From the NCBI GenBank assembly GCA_963676335.1, contig OY781057.1, positions 744,001 to 808,000 of the forward strand: a stretch of 64,000 nucleotides of DNA, written 5' to 3'. The notes beneath the pieces were generated by a model. That model ran no database searches, was not told where the DNA came from, and worked only from the letters and a program-made list of their open reading frames with translations. The translations under genes were made by a program, and so were the position numbers. The stretch's first letter is position 1. Every line of letters begins with the position of its first letter. The stretch comes from G963676335 sp963676335 (lineage in GTDB: Bacteria > Pseudomonadota > Alphaproteobacteria > Rickettsiales > Rickettsiaceae). Of the stretch, positions 55,588 through 64,000 are shown piece by piece.

Positions 55588-58248
55588 TTGTATATGGATA
55601 TTAAAATCATGTTGCAAGAAAATTATTTTAAAGAAAAATATAAGTTTAATGGACTAACTCCAGTAATGCAGCAATATCTTAATGTAAAAATGCATTATCA
55701 AGATTGCTTAGTTTTATTTCGTATGGGGGATTTTTATGAATTATTCTATGAAGATGCTACAATTGTTAGTAGCGCTTTAGGATTAACATTAACAAGTCGT
55801 AATAAGAATGATGAAGATTTTATTCCTATGTGCGGAATTCCTCATCATGCACTTGATTTATATTTAACTAGACTGATTGACTTAAATTATAAAATAGCAA
55901 TTTGTGATCAAGTAGAATCAATAGAAGATGCAAAGAAAAGAGGATATAAGGCAATAGTTAATAGAGAAGTAACTCAAGTTATTACTCCTAGCACAATTAT
56001 TGATGAAAATTTAATTAATACCAAAGTTCCAAATTATTTAAGTTCTATTGTAAACCATGATAATAATTTATTTACTATTTGCTATGTAGACCTATCTACT
56101 GGGGAATTTTGTATTATTGATGTAAACCATGCTCAATTGTATAGTTATCTTAATAACTTATCTCCGAAAGAAATATTAATAAGTGAGCAATTAAATCAAA
56201 TATCAGCACTTAAAGAATTGTTTCAGACATACAAAAAACAATTAATTATTCAGGCAAATAGTTACTTTAGTGCAACAAAGTGTAAAAAAATTATAGAAAA
56301 TTTTTATAAAATTAATACTGTTAATGCTATAGGAGAAATCAATAATTGTCATATATCTGCTATTGGAGCTGTTTTAGAATATATAAATATAACACAAAAA
56401 AATAATCCTCCTAAATTACCTATACCTAAAATTATTGATATCTCTGGTTTTATGTTAATTGATAGCGTAACGAAACGTAATTTAGAAATAGTTCGTTCAA
56501 TCGATGGTAGCTATCAAGGAAGCTTATTATCCATAATAGATTATACATTAACTAAGCAAGGAAGTAGATTACTTTATAAATATATCTCTAATCCTTTAGT
56601 AGATATTAATAAAATTAATAACAGATTAGAGATAATAGAATTATTATGTAAAAATACCTCATTGAATAATAAGATTAGACCGTTATTAAAATTAAGTGGA
56701 GACATAGAACGTTCATTGGCTAAGATATCTATGCGTAGAGCTAGTCCCCAAGATTTACTCATAATCCAAAATACCATAAAATTCTCAATTCAAATAAAAG
56801 AAATAATATACAATAATTTAGGATTTAATTTACCAATTTTATTTGAAGAAATAATTCAAAATTTACCAAATGATTTAACTATATATACCATTTTAAAAGA
56901 ATCTATTAAAGAAGAACCAAATAATAATGTAAATAATGGTGGTTTTATTAAAGAAACATACCATCCAAGAGTTCAAGAACTTTCTCAATTAATAGAAAAT
57001 AGCACTAATATTATTAATCAGTTGCGTATTAAATACCAAGAACAAACTGGAATAGATAATTTAAAAATTTGTCAAAATAATATTTGGGGCTTATTTATTG
57101 AAGTATCTAATAAACAAGCATATAAAATCACTTCTGAGATTTTTTTACATAAGCAAACAACAACTAATTCTGTTAGGTTTACTACTGAAGAACTAAAAAA
57201 ATTAGATATAGACATATTAAATGCAAAAAATTTAGTTATTAATTTAGAAAAAGAATTATTTTATAAACTTTGCGATACTGTACTTCAATATAGTAGTATG
57301 ATTTATAATTGTAGTAATAGTATTGCGCTACTTGATGTTTTTTGTAGCTTGTCTTATGTAGCTATGGAATATAAATACGTTAAGCCAATCATAAAGAACG
57401 ATTTATCTTTTGTCATTGAAGGAGGAAAACATCCAGTAGTAGAGCAAAGCTTACTCAAAAATCAAGAACATTTCATATCTAATAACATTACTTTACTTAG
57501 AGAAAACTATGTTTTGTTACTTACAGGTCCAAATATGGCAGGGAAAAGTACATTCTTAAGACAAAATGCATTAATTGCTATACTTGCACAAATGGGTTCA
57601 TTTGTACCAGCTACATACGCAGAAATTGGTATAGTTGATAAACTATTTACTCGCATCGGAGCTAATGATGACTTAAACAAAGGACAATCAACTTTTATGG
57701 TAGAAATGGTAGAGACTTCAGCAATACTTTCTCAAGCTACAAAAAGATCTTTAATTATTTTAGATGAAGTAGGACGGGGAACAGCAACCTACGATGGATT
57801 AGCTATTGCATGGTCAAGTTTAGAATATATTCATAATGATTTACAATGTCGCTGCTTATTTGCTACTCATTATCATGAATTAACTGATTTATCAAAAACA
57901 TTATCATTTTTAAAAAATTATACAATATTAGTTAAAGAACTTGAAGATAAAATTATCTTTTTGCATAAAATTATCGAAGGTATCGCAGATAAATCCTATG
58001 GTATTCATGTTGCACAACTTGCTGGAATTCCTAATATAGTTTTAAAAAGAGCAAATCTTATATTATCTTTATTAGAAAAACAAAATAACAAAATTTCCAA
58101 TCTCGAAGATTTCGAAAAAAATATTTCTAATCCTGGTAATCAAAAATACAATACAGTTGTAGAATCTATTAAATATGTTAATTTAGATACTTTAACTCCA
58201 AAACAAGCTTTAGATTTTTTATATAAACTAAAAGATGAGTGTAAATAA
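55588..58248 (+). CDS. mutS: DNA mismatch repair protein MutS
   Basis: The 886-residue protein has the N-terminal mismatch domain with RMGDFYELF (Phe wedge). Connector, lever and clamp domains follow, and the ABC-type ATPase domain has GPNMAGKST (about 646-654), ILDEVGRGTATYDG and FATHYHEL. All functional motifs are present. The first ATG (MYMDIK) and M8 are both possible starts. Confidence 0.97.
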   Translation: MYMDIKIMLQENYFKEKYKFNGLTPVMQQYLNVKMHYQDCLVLFRMGDFYELFYEDATIVSSALGLTLTSRNKNDEDFIPMCGIPHHALDLYLTRLIDLNYKIAICDQVESIEDAKKRGYKAIVNREVTQVITPSTIIDENLINTKVPNYLSSIVNHDNNLFTICYVDLSTGEFCIIDVNHAQLYSYLNNLSPKEILISEQLNQISALKELFQTYKKQLIIQANSYFSATKCKKIIENFYKINTVNAIGEINNCHISAIGAVLEYINITQKNNPPKLPIPKIIDISGFMLIDSVTKRNLEIVRSIDGSYQGSLLSIIDYTLTKQGSRLLYKYISNPLVDINKINNRLEIIELLCKNTSLNNKIRPLLKLSGDIERSLAKISMRRASPQDLLIIQNTIKFSIQIKEIIYNNLGFNLPILFEEIIQNLPNDLTIYTILKESIKEEPNNNVNNGGFIKETYHPRVQELSQLIENSTNIINQLRIKYQEQTGIDNLKICQNNIWGLFIEVSNKQAYKITSEIFLHKQTTTNSVRFTTEELKKLDIDILNAKNLVINLEKELFYKLCDTVLQYSSMIYNCSNSIALLDVFCSLSYVAMEYKYVKPIIKNDLSFVIEGGKHPVVEQSLLKNQEHFISNNITLLRENYVLLLTGPNMAGKSTFLRQNALIAILAQMGSFVPATYAEIGIVDKLFTRIGANDDLNKGQSTFMVEMVETSAILSQATKRSLIILDEVGRGTATYDGLAIAWSSLEYIHNDLQCRCLFATHYHELTDLSKTLSFLKNYTILVKELEDKIIFLHKIIEGIADKSYGIHVAQLAGIPNIVLKRANLILSLLEKQNNKISNLEDFEKNISNPGNQKYNTVVESIKYVNLDTLTPKQALDFLYKLKDECK

Positions 58249-58306
58249 GTATTGATAAAGTATATCATATGTCATAAAACTATAATTAAATAATTATATA
58301 AAAATT

Positions 58307-58933
58307 ATGTCTTTTATACCAATTGTTGTTGAACAAACGCCTAAAGGGGAACGAGCTTATGATATTTATTCCCGATTATTAAAAGAACGAATTGTGTTTG
58401 TTTGTGGAGATATTGAAGATTATATGGCTAATTTAATTATAGCCCAGCTATTATTTTTAGAATCAGAAGATTCTGAAAAAGATATTTGTATGTATATAAA
58501 TACTCCTGGGGGGGTGGTAACTTCTGGTTTAGCTATTTACGATACTATGCAGTACATTAAACCAGATATTTCTACTTTATGCTTAGGACAAGCGTGTTCC
58601 ATGGGCTCACTGTTATTAACCGCCGGAGCATCTAAGAAGCGTTATGCATTACCCCATAGTAGAATAATGATTCATCAGCTCTCTGGTGGATATAGAGGTC
58701 AAGCAACTGATATAGAAATACATGCAAAAGAGGCTTTAAAAACCAAAGAAATGCTAAATGAAATATACGCTCGTCATACATTAAAAGAAGTAAATTTTAT
58801 TGCAGAAAGAATGGAACGAGATTACTTTATGGATCCTTTTATGGCTAAAGAAATGGGTATAATAGATGAAATTATTACAAATAGACAAGATATGAGCACT
58901 TCAAATCTTTCTTCGCCTAAAAAAATAAAATAA
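58307..58933 (+). CDS. clpP: ATP-dependent Clp protease proteolytic subunit
   Basis: The 208-residue serine protease has the catalytic triad S98 in GQACSMGSLL, H123 in RIMIHQLSGG and D172 in RDYFMDP. It forms a barrel of two heptamers with a Clp ATPase. Length and motifs are normal. The FKBP-like gene follows 4 bases later. Confidence 0.98.
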   Translation: MSFIPIVVEQTPKGERAYDIYSRLLKERIVFVCGDIEDYMANLIIAQLLFLESEDSEKDICMYINTPGGVVTSGLAIYDTMQYIKPDISTLCLGQACSMGSLLLTAGASKKRYALPHSRIMIHQLSGGYRGQATDIEIHAKEALKTKEMLNEIYARHTLKEVNFIAERMERDYFMDPFMAKEMGIIDEIITNRQDMSTSNLSSPKKIK

Positions 58934-58937
58934 ATAT

Positions 58938-59867
58938 ATGCAAAAATTAAAGTATATACTTACTTTATTAATTGCCGTATTGATATTATATCAAATTGTA
59001 AAAAATGATACTAATATAACTACTACTTCTGAAAAAATTGATGTCGATAATAAAGAAAAAAGAAATACCAATAATTCTGATACAAATTCTAAAAAGGAAG
59101 ATACTGATATACACTATGAAGGAAATATTATTGAAAGGTCTATCAGTAGAATATTTGCTAATGTATTAAAAACAGATTCTGGTAAAGTGTTGTTAGAAAA
59201 TATGCTTCAACCAGTATTACCATCTTCTGATAGTCAAAAAATTTATTATATAAATAGTTACGAAATAATTGATTCCTTATTTCGTACTAACTCCATTGTC
59301 AAAGGTCAAGGAGATAATGCATTATGCGGACAACAAGTAAACGTTAATTACGTTATTAAAACAATAGATGATAAAGTAATAGAAAAACAAGATAACTTTA
59401 ATATTTATTTAGGGAAAAATTCTATTATTAACGCATTAGATAATATAACTGTTGGAATGCAGTTAGGTGAAGAACGAAATGGAATAGCTATAGGAGAGTA
59501 TAGTTATAAAGATAAGCAACAGGCAATAATTAACGTTAAATTAAATAAAATTTTAAATCCTATTGATTTAAGTAAAGTTAAAATTTTTGATACTGCTTTT
59601 TCTTATCAATTACCTGTAATATGTGGTAAAAAAGTAAATTTTTCACTCAAAATCAGTAAAATTAATGGAACAATACTATACGACAAACAAGTAATTGATT
59701 TTATTTTAGGAAATAATGAGTATCCACTCATATTCTCTCATATATTATTCAATAAGCCATTAGTTGGCACTCGAACGGTTATACTTCCAGCATCTTACCT
59801 TAGCTCGTTTAAGCTTAAAGTACAATCAGATGAATACTTAATTCTTGAAATACAACTCTTAAAATAA
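58938..59867 (+). CDS. Periplasmic FKBP-like protein
   Basis: The 309-residue protein has an N-terminal hydrophobic anchor (about 4-21), a Lys/Asn/Ser-rich linker (25-60), and then two domains. Residues about 120-210 follow the FKBP pattern VKGQGDNALCGQQVNVNYVI, LGKNSIINALDNITVGMQLG, ERNGIAIGEYSYK. Residues about 215-305 form a second, more divergent copy. It could be a folding helper or chaperone with weak isomerase activity; the usual active-site aromatics are poorly kept. It forms an operon with clpP. Confidence 0.65.
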   Translation: MQKLKYILTLLIAVLILYQIVKNDTNITTTSEKIDVDNKEKRNTNNSDTNSKKEDTDIHYEGNIIERSISRIFANVLKTDSGKVLLENMLQPVLPSSDSQKIYYINSYEIIDSLFRTNSIVKGQGDNALCGQQVNVNYVIKTIDDKVIEKQDNFNIYLGKNSIINALDNITVGMQLGEERNGIAIGEYSYKDKQQAIINVKLNKILNPIDLSKVKIFDTAFSYQLPVICGKKVNFSLKISKINGTILYDKQVIDFILGNNEYPLIFSHILFNKPLVGTRTVILPASYLSSFKLKVQSDEYLILEIQLLK

Positions 59868-59897
59868 TCAGAATCTACTGAATTTAAATAATTAAAA

Positions 59898-61058
59898 TTA
59901 GAAAGTGGGAGAAGCTATAGGCTCTAATGAAACCATTTCGAAATATTTAACTCCCCATACAAAACCACAAATTAAAGGTATTATTATGATCAATACCCCC
60001 CAATGTCCTAAATATCTCGTCAAATATATAGATCCTAAAGAAGTAATTCCGTATATCAATGGCCTAGAAATTGCTAATGATATTCCCATATAAGTAAAAC
60101 GTTTTAAAATAGGAAAATATTTAAAAAATATTGCAGTTCCTGGATTAGGACTTAATCCCCAAAATATTACAAGAGATTGTAATAAAAAAATATCTAATGC
60201 ATTTTTTGCGTTATTAAGTAAATAAGGACAAAATAAGATCAATACAGAAAATATTACTATTCTTATTTTAAGAATTTTAAATGGATGTATTTTATAACTT
60301 AAGCACGTTATAAACAGAAATCCTAATGCATCAATTATTGCAACTATTAAATTTTGAAAAGCAATTTGTTGAGCGGAAAGAGCGAAAGAATTTTTTAAAA
60401 TAATGCTACAATAACCATATGAAAAGTAAAAACAAATTGGCCACATAGAATCTATAAAAAATAAAGCCAATACACTTTTAAAATTATTTTTTTTTAAATT
60501 ATGATTTACTTTTATTTTTTCATTTTTTGCATTAATAAAATCTATAGTTTCTTTGAGATGTGTTCTTGTAATAGCACTTATTATTGCAATTCCAGCTCCT
60601 ATTACAAAAGCAATCCTCCAAGTTAAATCAAAATATACCAATAAAGATATTATACTTAAAGCAAATACACTACCTAATGAAGCTGGTATTTGAACAAAAG
60701 TCACAACTGAATATTGTATAGGAGGCTTAGTCATTTCTGTTAAATATAATTGCGTTCCTACCATTTCTCCAGTAGAAGATAACCCTTGAACCATCCGGCA
60801 TATAGTTATTATCCAAGTTGCAATACTACCTATTTGGGCATATGTAGGCAAAATCGCTATAACTATACAAGAAAAGGCCATTGCAAAAGTTGTTATTAAA
60901 ATAACTTTTCGACGACCGAAATTATCACCTATATATCCTAAAACTATAGCGCCAACAGGACGTAAAAGAAAACTAGAACAAAATGAAAATGATACAACTA
61001 AAGATGATGTAAAAGGATCAGTTTTCGGAAAAAATAGCTCATTAAACAATAACACCAT
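59898..61058 (-). CDS. MFS transporter, ProP-like, N-terminus without start codon
   Basis: From the first available ATG (61058) the product has 386 residues and about 11 helices, with the MFS signature LGYIGDNFGRRKVI and VQGLSSTGEMVGTQLY. The same frame is open upstream to 61268 and encodes TKKQKEVIGILSIGTLLEFF, DFTLYLH, which is the conserved first helix of ProP-type metabolite:H+ symporters. No ATG, GTG or TTG lies in that extension. Either an AUA or AUU start is used, or the start codon was lost and the gene is dying. It is directly downstream of the broken toxin gene and shares its final stop as the upstream limit. Confidence 0.8.
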   Translation of the reverse strand: MVLLFNELFFPKTDPFTSSLVVSFSFCSSFLLRPVGAIVLGYIGDNFGRRKVILITTFAMAFSCIVIAILPTYAQIGSIATWIITICRMVQGLSSTGEMVGTQLYLTEMTKPPIQYSVVTFVQIPASLGSVFALSIISLLVYFDLTWRIAFVIGAGIAIISAITRTHLKETIDFINAKNEKIKVNHNLKKNNFKSVLALFFIDSMWPICFYFSYGYCSIILKNSFALSAQQIAFQNLIVAIIDALGFLFITCLSYKIHPFKILKIRIVIFSVLILFCPYLLNNAKNALDIFLLQSLVIFWGLSPNPGTAIFFKYFPILKRFTYMGISLAISRPLIYGITSLGSIYLTRYLGHWGVLIIIIPLICGFVWGVKYFEMVSLEPIASPTF

Positions 61059-61268
61059 ATGTAGATATAATGTAAAATCAAAAAACTCTAAGAGAGTACC
61101 TATAGATAATATTCCTATTACTTCCTTTTGCTTCTTTGTTAATTTTGTTTGAGTAACTTGTTTGACACTTAAACTAGATATGCTGAAAATTATACCTCTA
61201 GATTCTGCTATTAAATTTTTACTATACTGAATTATTTTTTTTGTTACATTAAATTTTCTCGTTAATAT

Positions 61269-61567
61269 TTACCTTTGTATTTTATTAAATAAATCATTAT
61301 GCGTTCCAGTACGTTTTAATTCCAAAATTTCGTTATTAATAGAGTAAATTAATACCCAATCAGGTTCAATATGACGCTCCCAATAATCACTATTTTTAAG
61401 TTTATGAAGACAATACTTTGAAGGTAATAATAAATGATAATCTATTTTTTGCTGGCATTATCTAATAGTAAATTTACTACTTCCTGTTATTTACTGACAT
61501 TTTTACCACGTTTGATTGTTAATTTAAGATCCTTTTTATACTTATTTGTATTTGTTAATTTAATCAT
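61269..61567 (-). pseudogene. YafQ/RelE-type toxin, frameshifted
   Basis: From ATG 61567 the minus strand reads MIKLTNTNKYKKDLKLTIKR, GKNVSK, stop, QEVVNLLLDNA. After a frame change it reads LPSKYCLHKLKNSDYWERHI, EPDWVLIYSINNEILELKRT, GTHNDLF and the final stop at 61269. This is the YafQ layout (xxHIEPDWLLIY...). One stop and one frameshift inactivate it. Its ATG overlaps the antitoxin stop by one base (TAATG). Confidence 0.8.
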
Positions 61568-61709
61568 TACCTGCTAAATTTGGCCTCTTCTTCTTTCATT
61601 TCTTGTAATATCTCATTCATCATTTCTTCTACTGAAGAATATTCATTGATTCCAACACCATGCTTTGACTCCTCTAAAGCTCTTATAGTCTCTTTATTAG
61701 GTTCTTGAC
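61567..61709 (-). pseudogene. RelB/DinJ-type antitoxin, C-terminal fragment
   Basis: The minus strand encodes GRQEPNKETIRALEESKHGV, GINEYSSVEEMMNEILQEM and a C-terminus ending in AKFSR. EPNxETIxALEE is typical of DinJ/RelB antitoxins. The DNA-binding N-terminal half is missing because the IS200/IS605 element ends at about 61704-61712. It is the partner of the broken toxin. Confidence 0.7.
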
Positions 61710-61775
61710 GTCCTCACCTAGCTAAAGCAAGGTGATTCCTGGCTGATACAAAAGCATCACCTAGGATTCTTGGGC
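61710..61775 (-). ncRNA. Predicted omega RNA (reRNA) 3' region of TnpB
   Basis: Downstream of tnpB the right-end sequence contains a hairpin (61713-61734) and runs to the element boundary. In this family the RNA that guides TnpB covers this region and ends in flanking DNA. The flank here is antitoxin coding sequence, AACCTAATAAAGAGAC, so the guide would be that sequence. This is inference from TnpB biology. Confidence 0.4.
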
Positions 61776-63025
61776 TAAGCGACTTTGTCGTTTATATCTC
61801 CCGAAGCGACCCGTCCAGCCGCTAAGATATTAATAGCAGCATTTACATCAGCATGTATTTCATGCCCACAATGGGTACAAGCATACCACTCCTGACGAAC
61901 TCTACTATTTTTATCTATTACTCCACAACAAGAACATTTTCTAGACGTATTGATAGGATCAACCTCAACAAAGTTTCCTCCAGAGTATTCTTGTTTGTAT
62001 TTTAACATATTTTTAAAATCTCCCCAACCGCAACTTAAAATCTCCCTATTAAGTCCTGATTTAGCTTTAACGTTTTTTCCAGGATTATCTTTTGTACCTT
62101 TTGCGGATTTGGTCATATTCAAGATTTTTAGATTTTCAACAACGATTAACGCGTGGTTTTTGCTTAAATCTGCTGATGTTTTTTGTAAAAAATCTTTTCT
62201 TATATTTGCTATTTTATTTTCTACTCTTCTTAAAGCTAAAATAGCTTTTTTCCTGTTAGTATTACTTCCTTCTTTTTTCTTTTTCTTTCTACTTAATGCT
62301 CGAGCTACACGTTTTTTTACAACATTTAATGCTGTAATTGCTTTGTTTTTGGCTATTAATCTTCCATCAGATAGCGCTACAAAATTTGTTATACCTAAAT
62401 CTATTCCTACTTCACCATCAGTACGTTCTGTAATTTCTTTTTCTATTTCTGTACAAAAAGATACAAACCAATTACCTAATCCATCTGAACTTACTGTAAT
62501 ATTTTTTATCGTTCCTTCAATATCACGACTTTTAAAGAATTTTACCCAACCGATTTTAGGTAAGAATACTTTATTTCCATCAATTTTAAATCCTTGAGGA
62601 AAATGAAAACTATCCCTAACTCCCTTCTTCTTAAATTTTGGAAAACCACACTTCTTCGTAAACACTTTGTAAAACGTTTTATCTAAATCTGCTATAGGTT
62701 TTTGAAGCGTCTGTGCTGGGCATTCATTTAGAAAACTAAGTTCTTCACTCTTCTTCCATATAGGTACTAATGCCTTGGTGACAATATCAAATCCAGTGGG
62801 GAAATATTCCTTATATAGATATTTCTTTAATTTCTTTGCTTCTTTCTCATCCATTGCCTTACCTCCAAGTTTAACGAATTGCTGATTAATATAATCACAA
62901 TTAGATTTTTGTAACGCTAAAGATTTATTCCATACAAAACGAACACACCCTGCTATTTTTGCAAAAAATTCCTTCTCCTTTGCGTTTGTCTTTATCTTGA
63001 ATTTATAGGCTTTTCTTATTATCAT
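61775..63025 (-). CDS. tnpB: TnpB RNA-guided nuclease (IS200/IS605)
   Basis: The 416-residue protein has the OrfB N-terminal region, a split RuvC domain with D209 (GEVGIDLGITNF), E297 (ALIVVENLKIL) and D393 (HADVNAAINI), and a zinc ribbon C364-x2-C367 with C383-x2-C386 (KCSCCG ... CTHCGH). All catalytic and metal ligands are present, so it is probably active. TnpB with an omega RNA cuts DNA beside a transposon-associated motif and helps retain the IS. It is slightly longer than typical TnpB (about 370-410). Confidence 0.96.
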   Translation of the reverse strand: MIIRKAYKFKIKTNAKEKEFFAKIAGCVRFVWNKSLALQKSNCDYINQQFVKLGGKAMDEKEAKKLKKYLYKEYFPTGFDIVTKALVPIWKKSEELSFLNECPAQTLQKPIADLDKTFYKVFTKKCGFPKFKKKGVRDSFHFPQGFKIDGNKVFLPKIGWVKFFKSRDIEGTIKNITVSSDGLGNWFVSFCTEIEKEITERTDGEVGIDLGITNFVALSDGRLIAKNKAITALNVVKKRVARALSRKKKKKEGSNTNRKKAILALRRVENKIANIRKDFLQKTSADLSKNHALIVVENLKILNMTKSAKGTKDNPGKNVKAKSGLNREILSCGWGDFKNMLKYKQEYSGGNFVEVDPINTSRKCSCCGVIDKNSRVRQEWYACTHCGHEIHADVNAAINILAAGRVASGDINDKVA

Positions 63026-63047
63026 ACATATATCTTACAAAAGTATA

Positions 63048-63461
63048 TTGAATATGTCAAATGATATTAGAAAAGGTAGGCATTGCGTATTTATGATGCA
63101 TGTCCATCTTGTTTTTGTTACTAAATATAGAAAAAAAGTTTTTGATCCTAAAATCTTAGATTCTATGCAAGAAATTTTTATTAGAGTTTGCTCAATATTT
63201 GAAGCAGAATTACAGGAGTTTAATGGTGAAAAAGATCATGTGCATTTGCTTATTAATTATCCTCCTAAGTGTTCTGTTTCTACTTTAGTAAATAGATTGA
63301 AAGGTGTCTCCGCTAGATTATTAAGGCAAAAATTTGAAAGATTACGCAACTTCTATTGGAAAAATACACTATGGTCTCCTAGCTATTTTGCTGGTAGCTG
63401 TGGTGGCGCCCCTCTCGAGGTCTTAAAATCCTATATCAAAAACCAAAACCCTTTATCTTAG
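63048..63461 (+). CDS. tnpA: IS200/IS605 Y1 transposase TnpA
   Basis: The 137-residue protein has the HUH pair H64-x-H66 in KDHVHLLINY and the catalytic tyrosine Y129 in LKSYIKNQ. It cuts and rejoins single-stranded DNA at hairpin ends. All key residues are intact. It is divergent from tnpB with 22 bases between starts. Confidence 0.97.
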   Translation: MNMSNDIRKGRHCVFMMHVHLVFVTKYRKKVFDPKILDSMQEIFIRVCSIFEAELQEFNGEKDHVHLLINYPPKCSVSTLVNRLKGVSARLLRQKFERLRNFYWKNTLWSPSYFAGSCGGAPLEVLKSYIKNQNPLS

Positions 63462-63521
63462 CTCTTATATCTCCGTCATGAATGACGGAGTCTTACGAGC
63501 GGGAGGATAACGTTTCCATCA

Positions 63522-64000
63522 GCACTATTTATATATAATTATTGGTATAATAGCACAAAGAAAAGAAATATTCAAAATATATTGACTTTTCAGCTTTGAA
63601 AGCAAGGGTTTGTTGTGTTTTTGCAACAGTTGGAAAATTTCAAAGTCATGTTTCGTTCTAGAGTCCTGATTTTCCCTTCAAGTTCAGGATTGGTTACGAA
63701 AATTTCAAATATTTTTGAGTTTTGGAGTTTTTTTCTTTTGCTTGTTTTTTATACTTTCAGTATTTTAAGTATTTTAGGCATCGGATCCTCCCTATCAAAC
63801 CGCGGAGAAAAATTGCGAAAAGTGAGTTTTTGAGCGTTAAAAGTGAGTATTGAAAAAAACTTACTTTAACAGTAAAATTGGAAAAAAGGAGATTTCCACA
63901 TGGAGAGAATTTCAGATTTAATCAAAGTTGTACCGTCTACCAAAGGACGAATTATTAGAAACAATTCCCAAAGAAGGAGCTCCTCTTAGGGGTGTTGTCG
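63522..64000. other. Right edge: possible IS boundary and broken frames
   Basis: The 478 bases after the IS200/IS605 element hold no recognised gene. AAAAGTGAGT occurs twice (63816 and 63839 region) and an inverted-like ACTTACTTT follows (63870), which recalls the subterminal repeats of IS21-type elements. An ATG at 63901 behind AAAAGGAG gives a 29-codon frame with a stop at 63988-63990. A second frame from about 63928 to the edge reads YRLPKDELLETIPKEGAPLR. This could be the start of a frameshifted mobile-element gene. Confidence 0.35.

Larger units (their letters stand above)
61704..63520. mobile_element. Complete IS200/IS605-family element
   Basis: Divergent tnpB (minus) and tnpA (plus), 22 bases apart, are flanked by subterminal hairpins. 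On the tnpA side CTCCGTCATGAATGACGGAG is a perfect hairpin (63471-63490). On the tnpB side TCACCT and AGGTGA form the stem of a hairpin (61713-61734), followed by GGACGTCAAG. Exact ends are not certain; the left one lies within the antitoxin fragment. It has no terminal inverted repeats and no target duplication, as expected for this family. Confidence 0.85.

Noticed and set aside
61950..62597. 215-codon plus-strand frame
   Set aside because: It is antisense to tnpB, which has all catalytic residues; the frame is a shadow.
63615..63833. 72-codon plus-strand frame after the IS200/IS605 element
   Set aside because: No ribosome site, no family and a hydrophobic, low-complexity product; treated as noncoding.
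1..64000. CRISPR arrays or rRNA genes
   Set aside because: No regularly spaced repeats and no rRNA-like sequence were seen; the only stable RNA genes recognised are two tRNAs.

Overview
The window is very AT-rich bacterial chromosome. Protein families, gene content and decay point to the order Rickettsiales, most likely a Rickettsiaceae-type intracellular bacterium that still carries flagellar genes. Supporting signs are the AmpG-like and ProP-like transporters, a MaoC-phosphate acetyltransferase next to acetate kinase, an EnvZ/OmpR-like pair, Mla lipid-transport parts, many amino-acid and anion importers, tRNA genes outside any rRNA operon, and many degraded insertion sequences and pseudogenes. 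The organism assignment is an inference from family recognition; no species is claimed.

Layout. 1-9493: a left-truncated membrane protein gene, tRNA-Ala, rplU, a flagellar hook-junction block (flgL, flgK, a FlgN-like chaperone), glyA, a carboxylesterase, nth, a NagZ-like hydrolase and tRNA-Ile. 9587-18304: lon, a Fic-domain protein, uppS, an EnvZ/OmpR-like pair, and divergent ilvE-dapA. 18321-21964: a tiny lipoprotein, flgI, an XRE regulator and lnt. 22030-25084: AmpG-like and sodium/solute symporters, then the first 37 codons of an M48 protease cut off by IS630 debris. 25085-28454: fabI, ackA and a MaoC-Pta fusion. 28567-33485: a porin, a response regulator with a pseudo-receiver, and atpB-atpE-atpX, with two internally deleted copies of one IS family; the second atpF-type gene expected after atpX is missing. 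33590-40197: an RND pump with its adaptor, yciB and aspS. 40235-47895: a dispersed repeat, a grpB pseudogene, an MreD-like protein, an MsbA-like ABC exporter, hisS, two amino-acid transporters and mnmA. 48110-49360: a lysine-rich protein of unknown function, possibly an effector.

49837-55539 is one run of minus-strand genes: mlaC, mlaA, a methyltransferase, then the most unusual locus of the window. That locus is a 69-residue peptide gene, a tightly linked radical SAM/SPASM enzyme, and a secreted PDZ protein with a frameshift at an A7 tract. It looks like a ribosomally made, radical-SAM-modified peptide (RiPP) system. A perfect 16-bp inverted repeat sits directly upstream of the peptide gene. 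54139-59867 holds a DASS anion transporter, mutS, clpP and an FKBP-like protein. 59898-64000 holds a ProP-like transporter without a usable start codon, a broken YafQ-type toxin and antitoxin fragment, a complete IS200/IS605 element (tnpA and tnpB) inserted at the antitoxin, and a transposon-like right edge.

Taken together, the genes describe a host-dependent cell that imports amino acids, dicarboxylates and osmolytes, retains envelope maintenance and protein quality control (Lon, ClpP, Lnt, Mla, UppS), and is losing genes through IS insertion and small frameshifts. All statements come from reading the sequence; no database search was run.
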